The notes beneath the pieces were generated by a model, which saw only the letters and a program-made list of their open reading frames with translations, was not told the DNA's origin and made no database searches. This document shows, piece by piece, positions 20,213 to 30,815 of a DNA stretch of 64,000 nucleotides. This DNA is from Cladosporium sp. IMV 00045 (taxonomy: Eukaryota > Ascomycota > Dothideomycetes > Cladosporiales > Cladosporiaceae): positions 104,603 to 168,602 of the forward strand of contig MSJI02000915.1 of assembly GCA_001931905.2 (NCBI GenBank). The letters are read 5' to 3'. Within the stretch, counting starts at the first letter, position 1; each line of letters begins with the position of its first letter. Both the position numbers and the translations under genes were made by a program.

Positions 20213-21706
20213 ATGTCCGCAGTGGACGGAGCTCGGATTGAAACGATTGCACAATTCCTAGACGGTTCCATCGAAACTCCAGTCACACTCCATGGCAGCG
20301 TGGATAGCATTGCCTCAAAAGAAGAGGGCAGCATAATTATCATCCATGATGGCTCTACGATTCGCCAGCTAGCAGTCCGCATCTCGAAAGATCTTGCAAT
20401 TGCGAGCAGTCTGTCTCCGTGGACGAATGTTGAAATCACCGGCGTACCAGGGTCAAGCTCAGGGCATGCCATCGACTTTCAGGCCACAAATGTGAGAATC
20501 TTGGGCCATTCGGACTCCTCGCATCCTCTGAACCACGGTCCTGTTGCAACTCTTGCACATCCACATCTGCGTATGCGAACGCTATGGCACGGCCTTCTTA
20601 TGCGCTTCAGGTCGGCGACCACTGCTGCTATCACGGATTACTTTCTCAATCATCCTGGAGGTCCATTTCATCAGGTGCACCACCCTGTTATCACCTGGAC
20701 AGATTGTGAAGGCGGCGCAGAGGTGTTTCCGTTACTTACGCAGAACACTAAGCGGCAAGACGCGACGCTGAAGGATGATTACTTCGGCGCACGACGCTAT
20801 CTGACAGTGACTGCTGCTATTCATGGCGAGGCTTTCGCGATGGGGCTGGATCGTATCTGGATGCTGGCACCCAGCTTTCGTGCAGAGCGTGTCATTGATG
20901 ACCGTCACCTGGCAGAATTTACAATGCTTGAAATAGCACTCAACTACGTTGAGTCCCTCGATCCGCTACTGGAGCTCTGCGAGAATTTCGCTCGTGGCTT
21001 AGTGGAAAGACTTCGACAGTCTCCGGTCGGGCAGGAGTTGCTTGCGAATGTTGGCAGACCAGAAACCACGCCTGTTACTCGAAGTGAACTTGAAGCTCGT
21101 TGGAATCTTCTCACGCAGTCTGACTGGCCACGGGTGACACATGCTCAAGCGGTAGATATGATGATTGCAGCAGAAAGCGAGGGACGGTTCAAGTTCCAGC
21201 AGACACCTGGTCCGGAAACTGATTTTTTGACCGAGCACGAGATATTCATCTTGGAACTCTTCCAGAGGCCTGTTTTCGTCACCCATTACCCTACAAAGAT
21301 AAGGCTTTTCTCTGCACTACAATCCCCGCCCCCGGGTCCAGATGGCATACAAACGACGGAGTCGGTAGACTTATTGTTACCTGGACAGGCCGAAATCTTC
21401 AGCGGTGGCTTGCGCGAGCACCGTCTCGATAAGCTGATTGAGGTCTTGAGAGAGAAGCAATTCTTCAGGTTCTTCGATGAGAACAACCCATCAGATGGCC
21501 CGAAGGTGGGTAGCGACTATCCTTATCTCCAAGAAGGGGAAGCTTTGCATTCTTTGAAGTGGTTTGCAGATTTACGCCGCTACGGAACATCACCACACGG
21601 GGGTTTTGGCATTGGGTTTGAGCGCCTGTTGGTATACCTGACCGGAGCACAATCCACCAAAGATGTTATTGCGTTTCCAAGATTCTTCCAATCATGTGAA
21701 GCATAG
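20213..21706 (+). CDS. Asparaginyl-tRNA synthetase-like class IIb enzyme (copy 1)
   Basis: 497 residues in one exon. An OB-fold anticodon-binding-like domain spans roughly residues 22-100 and a class II catalytic domain runs from 115 to the end. Motif 2 reads SFRAE (221-225) then DRHLAEF. Motif 3 reads HGGFGIGFERLL (from 462), with FPR near the end, so both catalytic arginines are present. It matches AsnRS better than AspRS. It differs from canonical enzymes in two places. The motif 2 loop after RAE reads RVIDD. The usual GQLHLE segment reads AAIHGE (201-206), which by my alignment replaces the amino-group-binding Gln with Ala202. It has no N-terminal extension of the cytosolic type and no clear mitochondrial presequence. 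Mitochondrial AsnRS has a similar length and remains possible; a repurposed adenylating paralog is my preferred inference given its neighbours. Confidence 0.75.
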   Translation: MSAVDGARIETIAQFLDGSIETPVTLHGSVDSIASKEEGSIIIIHDGSTIRQLAVRISKDLAIASSLSPWTNVEITGVPGSSSGHAIDFQATNVRILGHSDSSHPLNHGPVATLAHPHLRMRTLWHGLLMRFRSATTAAITDYFLNHPGGPFHQVHHPVITWTDCEGGAEVFPLLTQNTKRQDATLKDDYFGARRYLTVTAAIHGEAFAMGLDRIWMLAPSFRAERVIDDRHLAEFTMLEIALNYVESLDPLLELCENFARGLVERLRQSPVGQELLANVGRPETTPVTRSELEARWNLLTQSDWPRVTHAQAVDMMIAAESEGRFKFQQTPGPETDFLTEHEIFILELFQRPVFVTHYPTKIRLFSALQSPPPGPDGIQTTESVDLLLPGQAEIFSGGLREHRLDKLIEVLREKQFFRFFDENNPSDGPKVGSDYPYLQEGEALHSLKWFADLRRYGTSPHGGFGIGFERLLVYLTGAQSTKDVIAFPRFFQSCEA

Positions 21707-21937
21707 GTCCGTTCTTCGCCATCTCTTTAAGGACTGGCGTGGATCAGTCCTGGAATCATTAGCCTGGTTCTACTGCACACATGTACTGCGCACCAATATT
21801 CGTGCATTTAAATTCCTCAACACAATCCATTAGCTTCTATTGCCTCAAATGACGGATCGGTCGAGGTTGCTCCTCCTCCCTCCCTTACGCTGCTACCCGT
21901 TTATACCACTGCTTTTGTGGTTGACAACCACCAAACA

Positions 21938-22767
21938 ATGCCGCGCATCGTACACCTCATGCGGCACGGGCAGGTACGTTCACATGTACTTTTGGGTGGA
22001 AGATCGTTGACTATCGATTAGGCACAGCAGAACATTGATCCAGACTTCAGGTTCGTCCTGGATCCAAGCCTTACACCCGAGGGTGAACGTCAATCTAGGA
22101 AGCTTGCAAGCACATTTGCAATGCACGACCGAATCGAAGCAGTGTTCTCATCTCCGTTACAACGAGCCTTGCACACCGCTCTTTTGGCTTTTCCTGCGTC
22201 TCTATCACCTCGCAGCAAAATCATTGCGCACCCACTTGCCCAAGAGACTAGCGAAGCCCCATGTGATACCGGCCAGGATCGGAGATCACTTGAGGAGAAA
22301 TTTGCGGCAGCCGATGTGGATCTTGCATGCGTCGAGGTGGGCTGGAACAGCAAGAAGGGCAGATGGTCTCAGGAAGAACACGCGGTGCAACGTCGAGCTG
22401 CAGAAATGAGGCACTTTCTTGCAGCTCGTCCGGAGAGCGAAGTGGTGCTTGTCACTCATGGCCATTTGCTACGCTATCTTACCGAAGTATTAACTCTCCG
22501 TCCATGAGATCCCGAGATCCGCTCCACCATGCTGATGCTTTGACACTACTCAGGAATGGGATGATCTCCTCAAAGGTGGTGTCTGTATGTCTCGCAATCA
22601 CTCGACTCTATCATTCAAGTTGGGCATGGCTGACTTTGTTGTTACTCTTCCAATCAGGGAATGGCAGCTCGTTTGCAAACTGCGAATATCGATCGTACAC
22701 GTTCCACCTATGTGACGGCTGCTATAAGCTACGTGAAACCCAAGGATCTCGTGATAGGAGAATGTGA
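21938..22767 (+). CDS. Histidine phosphatase / phosphoglycerate-mutase-family protein (copy 1)
   Basis: Four exons (21938-21973, 22022-22486, 22554-22578, 22658-22767) give about 211 residues. The phosphohistidine motif LMRHGQ ends exon 1. A second catalytic histidine is in LVTHGHLLRYLTE at the end of exon 2. Exon 3 is a 25-nt microexon, EWDDLLK plus one codon. Exon 4 gives GNGSSFANCEYRSYTF, matching the family's usual GTGWANTEYRSYTF. Without these last exons the protein would stop just after exon 2 and lose the conserved C-terminus. These fungal enzymes dephosphorylate small phosphorylated metabolites; the substrate is unknown. It lies 231 bp downstream of the AsnRS-like gene on the same strand. 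Confidence 0.78.
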
Positions 22768-23353
22768 GCTGGTTAGGAGAGTACGGACTTGTGGGTTAGT
22801 GACTGTTCAAACCGCCTTGGAATAAGTGCGACCACCATAGCTCCGCAGACCCAAAATTCTTAGTTGTTGCTACGCAATCAATCTGCGGTCTCCCAAAGCG
22901 GCAAAGGAGATGCAATGCATGCAGGCTATGTGCATCGTTAGGAGAGATGGCGTCTGCTTGTAGGAATCTTCTATCTTTGGCCGGGCCCGCATACATTCAG
23001 CAATACTGGGTCAAACTCCACAACAAAGGGTCTAAGCTCTTTACTCGATGCACATGTGCGTATCTGTAACGTGTATGCATAAGACACGGACCTTGCAATG
23101 ATCTCAACTGCTTACTCGAATGTTGTAGTATTGCTTATCGGTAGCTGTGTACCTTGACTTTAGTACATCGTCCTATCCGCAGGCATGGTTCTCTTGAAAG
23201 GATCGATGGAGTATTTCGATCTCTTCTACCGCAACCGTGTTTATTTCTTGATCCGAACGTCAGCAGTCTGATGCTGCTGTCACTCTGCCAACGCGACTTC
23301 TCGATCTTTGTTCCCAGCCTCTAATCACATTTCACCACTTCACCAAACCAGAA
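22768..23353. other. Intergenic, copy 1
   Basis: 586 bases between the phosphatase and GT2 genes. It is well matched in copy 2 (41,754-42,338). No coding frame is conserved between the copies. Confidence 0.5.
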
Positions 23354-25428
23354 ATGAGTACTCAGAGCAAGATCGTCGCCAAAAGGCGTCAGCTCTCGCT
23401 CGTAGGCGTATCTCAACCTGAACGGTCAAAACTGGTCGACGACAATAGCTTGCTGCATGACTATCAGATCGTAGAGAAGCAGCCGGTGCAAACAGCCGTG
23501 CCTCTCAATACAACGCTCAGCATTATTGTGCACTTTGCCACCTGGACTTTCGCGGGTCTCTATTTCCTGCAACGAACTCGGAGTCTCTATCTGGATAATT
23601 CGACGTGGGCATTGGTTCTCTACCTCTGTGAAGCTAGCATGGCATTCCAAGAGTTCCACAGTGCCGTTGAGATATCCCTCTCCCTGTTCGGGTCAAGCAA
23701 GACCATCACACAGCCGCAATATATCCTAAAGGGCAAGAGCGCACCAAAAGTTCATGTTTTGGTAACGTGAGAGACACCCTAATGTTGCTGAATAGATGCT
23801 CCTGCTGACTACCGCATAGCGTCTGTGGAGAGAGTGTGGAGGTCATCATGGACACAGTCGCAGCCGGAGCACGTCAGGATTATCCTGCGGATCGATTTCA
23901 GGTGTTTGTCCTGGATGACGCCGGCGACGAGGAGCTCAAAGAGGCGATCGAGGTGTTCAATCGGTCAAAAACGGTGATTGGGCTCAATTACCACGATGTG
24001 ATATACTTGGCTAGAGAAAAGAAGTCAGGTCAGCGCCACTACTACAAGTCAGGGAATCTACGCTCGGGTCTTGAGCTCACAGAGGCAAGTTACGGCTCTT
24101 CCGAGTTCTTTGCGGCTTTGGACGCAGACATGGTGTCTTCAAAGGATTGGCTCTCTAGGACAGTTCCTCATCTGGTCAAACAGCCTGACGTGGCGATTGT
24201 CAGCCCACCACAGATGTTCTACAACATTCTCGATGATGACGCCCTTGCTCAGGATTCGAATGCCTTCTCTCAGATTCTAGAGCCCAGCCGTGATCAATTT
24301 GGCTGCAGTCAGTGCTCAGGCTCGGGCTACATAATGCGACGTAGTGCTTTGTCTACCATTGGTGGTTGGCCTTTGGCCAACATCGGAGAAGACATCCTGT
24401 GTTCGTACCTATTGCAAGAGCAAAGATGGAAGTCGAGATACATTCCAGACCAAGTTCAATATGGCTTGGCTCCGGATTCGTTTCATTCCTACATCAGCCA
24501 ACGCATTCGATGGGTGAGATGCTACGACTCTAAAGCATTTCCAGAGTTCCACCGTTGCTGACATTGCATACAGACCCGAGGCAGTCTTCTTATCGCCCAA
24601 CACTTCCGGATGTTCTTGCCGTACCTTCGTCGGAATGGGAAGATATCTCCCCATCAGCGAGCATTCTCGATGTCATCGGCATCAAAAACTTATATCACAC
24701 CTTTACTGGCAGCCTCTATTCTCGGCATCCCGCTTTGCATGATGGCTCTTCAACTCGGAAAACTCAACCGGCCAGAGAGGGATCACTGGGCGGGATTGGC
24801 CTTCGCTGGGTACATGCTCGCCTCAACATGGTCGAAGAGACTTGTGTACTATCGACTTGGTAGCCAAAATAACATGAGTGCAAATCGCCTTTGGACCTCA
24901 CCCTGTAAGTGTGATGAAATGGAAGCTTTGAGAAGAATTCGCTGACTCTATTCAGTTAATGCTTGTTGTACCTTAAGATCTCTTGTATCCGATCCCGGTA
25001 ACACGAGTTTCAAAGTTTCTGGTACTGTCACCTCTCCAGCCGATGAAAGATCAGCCAGAAATCGCAAGTCACTCCGGGCACGCATGTCAAGCACGAGCAT
25101 GATTCTATACACCGTTTACTTCACCGTGGCATCGACCGTGCTAGCCACATTTCTACTATTTGCTGCTCATCAACGTATTAACCTTGGAGATAGGACCTAC
25201 TTGTACACCGGTGCAGCGCTTCGGTTAGTGGAAATTGTCCTTGCGGCTTCTGTTCCCGTTCGCTACATGATGTTCCCACCCGCCGTTCCTGAACGTCGTG
25301 AGCTGCTTGAGAAAGACGAAATGGGCGTGTTTCGATCGCGCAAGTCAGGATGGACTAAAAGAAGTGGAGGATCCAAGATCAAGCTTCCACTGCAGATTGT
25401 CATAGTGTTGTTGTTTGACTGGCTTTGA
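23354..25428 (+). CDS. Family 2 processive glycosyltransferase, membrane-bound (copy 1)
   Basis: Four exons (23354-23766, 23820-24513, 24574-24904, 24956-25428) give 636 residues. The exon 1 donor must be the GTGAGA at 23767, five bases after a GTAACG decoy, because only that restores the frame VHVLVTVCGESVEVIMDTV. The GT2 catalytic set is complete: Asp170-Asp171, the DxD at 239-241 in ALDADM, a GED in NIGEDIL, and QRIRW (365-369) ending exon 2. Two membrane segments precede the catalytic domain and several follow it. These proteins polymerise sugars at the plasma membrane, like cellulose or hyaluronan synthases. Related fungal GT2 proteins have been tied to surface growth of hyphae. The polymer is not predictable from sequence. 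Confidence 0.85.
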
Positions 25429-25836
25429 ATTGACCCGGCCAACAGAGCGAATGAATTGAGTGAGAATGGCTCAAGACAGCATCATACAAACCATTCTTTT
25501 GCCAAGTTTACCAAATCCATTTGCTTTTATGTAGTGTCCTTATGACCCTGCCTTGCTTGATCGTTCAGAAGATGGGGAGACATGCTGAGGTTTACTTTGT
25601 TTGTTGAGGAGCTGCTCGTGCGGATGTGGAGCTCATTGGCGATCTGTAGTCCATGCAATAGTAAGTATTGGTATTAATAGCCTGTGATCTATAGATTGAT
25701 CTTACCGCCACGTGGCAGCTTAGATCTTGAAGGGTATGGTCAAGGATAGCCTGATTCATACTAAAATTCCCAGTGCACACCAAGTGCTTCCCAGACTTGA
25801 TACCACACACAGTCACAGACTACGGCAACCCCAAAG
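25429..25836. other. Intergenic, copy 1
   Basis: 408 bases between the GT2 gene and the beta-lactamase-fold gene, presumed promoter of the latter. No gene seen. Confidence 0.5.
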
Positions 25837-27302
25837 ATGGATGTGCTGAGGAGCATAGAATCTCACATCCTGCCATCTACGAACATTTCATCATACGGTA
25901 CACCTTCGGCCTCGGTAGCCATTCTGGACGAGCGCGGCATCGAAACTCACGTCTTCACAAATGGATCCGAAAACTCTGAAACGCGGTATCTTGCCGACAG
26001 TGTTACCAAGTCTTCCACTGCAGTCGCGATCGGCCGACTCGTTGATCGAGGTCTCCTAAAGTTTGACAGTGTCATAACCGACATTTTCGACCTGCAAGAC
26101 TTCCTTCATCCCCCTGACTCGACTGGCTTAATTGAGCATGTCACGATCGAGAAGCTTCTGGCGCATACATCTGGTCTTGTTCATAATTTAGCATGCGATG
26201 ACCCCAGCCACTCGCCGGACTCTCCAGAGAAGCACTGTGTTCGACTTGAGATGTTTCCTGGAAGCAGATGGTACTACAGCGGCCACGTGTTTGCGATTCT
26301 CCAAGTTGTTCTGAGAAACTTTGTGCAAAACCATTTCAAAGCATCATGAGAGACAGTGTTGCTACGCCATTAAGCTTGAGTCGGACAGTATGGAGCACAG
26401 AGCCACCTGTAAACGATTCCAACTACACTATGCCGCATAAAGAAGGACGGCGGATGTCTTTCTCGAAAATTCCCAACGGACATCTAGCTTCGAGAGGCTT
26501 ATGGACCACGCCTTCGGATCTTTTGAAACTGATGTTAGCGTTGCAACAAAGCCTCCTGGGCAACGACTCCTTCTTGCAACCAGCTACTACAAGATACATG
26601 CTACAAAACTCGGGGATCCAACTGAGACCCAGTTCTGATTCAGAATTAGGCTGCCTCGGTATGTACGCATCTCCAGGGGTGCTGGCACATCGCGGATGTT
26701 GGTACCTGGGAGGCTATCACAGCTACATGTTCGGTTTCTACGGATCGGATATGCCAGGCCTGAGGGAGACTTCATGCGCTATCATGACCAACTCCTTCGA
26801 TGGATCGAAGGCAATACGCACGTTGGTGAATGCTATCATGTACATGAAACGGTGGCCACGACAGAAGCAAATGCCTGGAGCTCTCGGAGCCGATTCCAGC
26901 ATACCATGTCATGCTCCGGAGGGCACTGCCATTGATCCACAATGGGAACATTGGATTGGCACTTGGGTGTCATGGCTGCGGCGCAGATGTGAGCATCTCG
27001 AAATGGTATTTACTCAACTTAGCACACTGCTGACTCATGTCTTAGGGTCTTTGATAAAGGTCGGTGGGCAGCCAATCTTCAAGTATGGCGCTATGAACGC
27101 CGTGACCCTCAGACGTGCCGCGATGCCTGTCATGCGGCTCGGCGGCGACAAGAGCGAGGTCACGTTGACATCTCCTGAGCTCCCTAGAGTGGCAAAACGA
27201 TTGACTTGGTTAGACGACGAGCGTGTCATCGAAGTGTTTGGATTGAGCACGTTGATTTTGAGACGAGAGACGCCCGAAGCGTTGCACACACCTCCGTCGT
27301 AG
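25837..27302 (+). pseudogene. Beta-lactamase/transpeptidase-fold gene, frameshifted (copy 1)
   Basis: The frame opens at 25837 but ends at 26349 after about 170 residues. The rest of the protein continues in another frame to 27302. Against the intact copy 2 gene, copy 1 lacks one base in about 26,311-26,321, just after the ILQVV segment. The nucleophile motif SVTK is kept. The second motif, Tyr-Asp-Asn in copy 2, reads Tyr-Ser-Gly here, so a catalytic residue is changed as well. The start also differs: copy 2's ATG is ACG here, so translation would start five codons later. Together this indicates a decayed allele or homeolog. A sequencing error could explain the deletion but not the Asn loss. 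Confidence 0.82.
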
Positions 27303-27676
27303 TCCATCATTGTTTTGATCGAGGCTAGATAAATCGAAGATCCAGTTTCCTTGTTCCGAGACTCCAGGCTTCATGGCGAAGCAACGACATGAGGTGGATG
27401 CTACCAAAACCAAGTTCCTATACGTGAATGACAGTGACTGGAACCTTGCAGCATAAGACACTTCGCAGACACTGTCCCGCATTTTGACAAAGAACTCTAT
27501 ATGCATTCACGACCATCTTTCACGTCTGAGACATGGAACCCACATTCACAAATCATCGATATATTTGATCAACCTCCAATCAATACCAACCCAATGAACC
27601 CTCAACTTCACAAGTCCCAAATCCAAAAAACCCAACCCCAACAATAGCATCAACAACCCAAGGAAACCAAAATATC
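27303..27676. other. Intergenic, copy 1
   Basis: 374 bases. The half nearest the Ser-rich gene is A/C-rich, a likely 5'UTR. No gene seen. Confidence 0.5.
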
Positions 27677-28363
27677 ATGTCCTCTCCCACTCAATCATCA
27701 TCCTCACCATCGCCATCACCGCCATCATCGCCATCGTCAAGATCATCATCATCCTCGCCTTCTCCCTCATCCTCTCCCTCTCCCTCCCCCTCAGCCTCAG
27801 CAGCATACATCAACCTAATTCACAGCGCCGAAGGCGCCATCGCCATCGACATCAGAGACCTGCGCGCCCGAGTGGCGCGCTTGGAACCCATGCTCAACTA
27901 CGCCGTGGCATGCGCTGGATACGACGAAGCGAGGAGATTGCTCGTTGCCGAATTGCAGCTTTGTATTGATGGCATTAGGGAACAAATCGGTCGACTGGCG
28001 GGAAGTTTGGCTGATGAGAAGAAAGGGAGGAGGGAGATGAGGACGAGTGAGGTGAGGAAAACGACCAATTCCACCAAGCCGACTCGAAGATTTGCCCAGC
28101 AAAACGTGTCGAAACCTACTGCTGAGCCCCGACATTCGACGACCCGAAGACTGATCTTACACGTTCGAAAACCCATGAAGATGCAATTGCAGGAAGTGCA
28201 GCGCAACGTGGCACGTCTCCAAGGCTTGATCGATCATCTTCCGGCTATCAACGATGTCAGGGAGCTGCAGTTGCATGGAGACGTTCATGAGAGTACGGTC
28301 GAGTTGGTGAGGGCTCGGTGGGAATATTTGAAAACTGGATTGTTTGGTGGGAGAGAAAGCTAA
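27677..28363 (+). CDS. Ser-rich hypothetical protein, intact (copy 1)
   Basis: 228 residues, one exon, family not recognised. The first ~45 residues are almost only Ser and Pro, encoded by a TCA/TCC/CCA-rich tract. Two helical, probably coiled-coil stretches follow: about residues 45-110 (RDLRARVARLEP...) and 165-225 (MKMQLQEVQRNVARLQG...), joined by a basic linker. There is no signal peptide or membrane span. Copy 2 has a frameshift at the linker, so the protein may be dispensable or expressed from this copy only. It lies between the beta-lactamase-fold gene and the MFS gene, which converges on it. Confidence 0.6.
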   Translation: MSSPTQSSSSPSPSPPSSPSSRSSSSSPSPSSSPSPSPSASAAYINLIHSAEGAIAIDIRDLRARVARLEPMLNYAVACAGYDEARRLLVAELQLCIDGIREQIGRLAGSLADEKKGRREMRTSEVRKTTNSTKPTRRFAQQNVSKPTAEPRHSTTRRLILHVRKPMKMQLQEVQRNVARLQGLIDHLPAINDVRELQLHGDVHESTVELVRARWEYLKTGLFGGRES

Positions 28364-28550
28364 GGTGTGGCGTTGTCAGTGATGTTCTGGTTGGATCTAT
28401 CGTGCACTCTGAGTGATCGATGGGAGTTTATATCCTGCGGCGTTATCAGTCATGGTGCTTCTGAATAGTCATCGTGTGAGAAATTGAGAGAGAATCAAAT
28501 ATGGGAACGTGATCTAATACCATCCAATCCAGTGGAATGAATAAGCAGCG

Positions 28551-30363
28551 CTACACTTTCTCCTCAGCAACTCTCAGCTGCTCGTCCTCCTCTGCAAACC
28601 TCCTCTCCTTCTCCCTTTCCTGCTCCTCCTTCTTCGCCACCAACTCCCTGCAAAACTTGCTATTCGCCCGTATCCTATCGCCAAACCTCAAAAACATAAA
28701 CGGAATAACCCCCAAAGCAATACTGATAAAGCCCAACAAACTGCACGCCCACGCAATCCCCAGCGTCTCATACATGGGCCGCGCCGCGAAAGGGAGAATG
28801 ACAGCGAACAGGCTCCTAGAGCAAGAAGCAGCAGCCATGGCGCTGGCGGAGAAGATCTCGTACGCGTCGACAAGGTAGTTGAGCAGAGCCATGAAAATGA
28901 GGAGGTAGGCGATGCCGAAGGGGATGGCAGAGAGGACGGGGACGATCCAGTGCACGGAGGGCGTGGCGGTCCAGCCGAGCCAGAACATGGAGATGGCGAA
29001 CAGGGGAGCGCCGAGGCAGGCGAGCGGTACGCGCCGGTATTCTTCTTTGCCGTACCAGGAGGGGCGGGGGGTTTTGTTGCTTGCGCGCTCGAGGTAGCCG
29101 TCCCACCAGAGGTAGGTCAGGCAGGAGATGATGCTGCCGATGCCGATGGGGAGGAAGGCTAGGCCTTGTTCGCCGGCTGTGAAGCCGTAGACGCCGGTGA
29201 AGATGATCGGGTAGGCTTGTAAGAGCACTGGGGATGCGATGTCAGGGTCTGGTATCGAGATGGTAGGGTGAGGGAAGGTGGGGATGCGACGTACTGTAGA
29301 AAATGGCATAAACCAGAGACAAGTATAAACAGCTGCACAAGACGATCCCTTCGAACAAGAACATGCGGATCGGTCTTGTCAAAATAACGACTAGGAGTTC
29401 ATGCAGATCTCTCTTCTCAAGCTCTGTGGGCGCATACACATTTTGCTTTCCTTCCTGTTTTCGTATCTTCTTCGCTTTGCTCTTCAAGACAGTTGGTCCG
29501 TAGGTCTCAGGCACGGCGAGTAGGAAAGGCCAGGTTACCCCAGCAATGATAAGTTGCAGCCAGTATACCCATCGCCACGAGACCACGGCGATGTAACCTG
29601 ATAGTACAGGACCAAGGATAGGACCCCACGTCGTACAAGCCATGAAGATGGCCATAGCCCGGCCGCGAGACTTCGGCGTCTTATATATGTCCGCGTATAT
29701 ACCCCCAATGATCGAAACGGGGGTGCTGGCGCCTGTGCCAACAAGAAAACGCATGACAACCAGCCCTGACCATGAAGGAGACAGTGCACAGCCTAACGTG
29801 AAAGCTGTGTAGAGGACGAAAGTTGAGATCATCACGATCTTGCGGCCATAAGTCTCGGAGAGAGGGGAGAAGAAAAGAGGACCCAAGACGTATCCAACCA
29901 AGTACATGGAAGTGGGCAATACGAGTTGAGACTGATTGGTGACGTCGAAATGCTCGGACGTCTGCGTGGAAGCTCCAGTAGCGATGGAGGATCCGATCGT
30001 GCTGTTCATGACCATCAACATGCCCGTGATGGTCACGTAGAGCTTCTTCGCTCGCGACCAGCAGTAAGGGTTGAGTGGGTCATTTCGGCCGAAAGATACA
30101 ATTATCTTGTCGTCCTTGGGCTCTCGCTCAGGCTGTTTCTCATTATCGTCTCGGCCATCGTTGCTTGTTCGCGAGGAAGACTTTCCAGAGAGATCTCCAC
30201 AATTGTCTGCTTTCTCGAGGTCCAGTTGCTTTGTGATGTCGGCCTTATTTACATTGTCTCGTGTTGAAGTCCGAGAGATTGTTCTGACTAGATTGAGTGG
30301 GATTTGACCTTTGGAGGTGTTATTTGATAGCGGGGCCCCATCTTCGGAGTTTGGCATCTTCAA
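28551..30363 (-). CDS. MFS drug:H+ antiporter-type transporter (copy 1)
   Basis: Two exons (30363-29295 and 29227-28551) with a 67-nt intron (GTACGT...CCCAG) give 581 residues. An ~95-residue polar cytoplasmic N-terminus precedes the typical DPLNPYCWSRAKK entry to helix 1. The SETYGRK loop between helices 2 and 3 and the MRFLVGTGASTP helix mark a 12-span DHA1-type exporter, as in polyamine and multidrug transporters. The C-terminal tail is highly charged and probably coiled. It could export a product of the neighbouring genes or a toxic compound; the substrate is unknown. It is convergent with the Ser-rich gene and upstream of prefoldin on the same strand. Confidence 0.88.
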
Positions 30364-30815
30364 TTCACAGCTAGGGCGAATATGCCATGTCTTAAGGCGA
30401 GTTGGGGAACCTGAAGGTCAAGGTTTAGCGATATAGTACAGCGACGGTTAGTACAGCATGAAAGGTCAGGCGAAGGGCTCGCCATGATTCTGAAAAACAT
30501 GGACGATCAAGCATATGCAGCAAGACGGCATTCGGCACAGTATCAAGCATTTCTCTCGTTCGTCAGCGTAACGGGTGATGGCATTAGAGGGGCCAAGAGT
30601 CCAATACCCGCGGTTAGCTGCCAGAAGCGGCAAGTTGTCGATCGCTTTGGCGCCGGTAACGGGGAAACAGTTGGGGATTTTGGGGAGAAGCCCGCATGCA
30701 TCTTGCTGCATGTGCGATACTAGACCGACGCCCTTTGACATTTCGGAGTCCAGAATGCTTGTGAATTCCGTCGTCGCTGCTTGGAAAGTCTAAGCCGTTG
30801 TCATTTGTTTTTCAT
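30364..30815. other. Intergenic, copy 1
   Basis: 452 bases between the prefoldin 3' end and the MFS start. Conserved in copy 2; no gene recognised. Confidence 0.5.

Noticed and set aside
23762..23767. GTAACG as the donor of GT2 intron 1
   Set aside because: Using it breaks the frame with exon 2; the GTGAGA five bases later restores a perfect GT2 motif in both copies.
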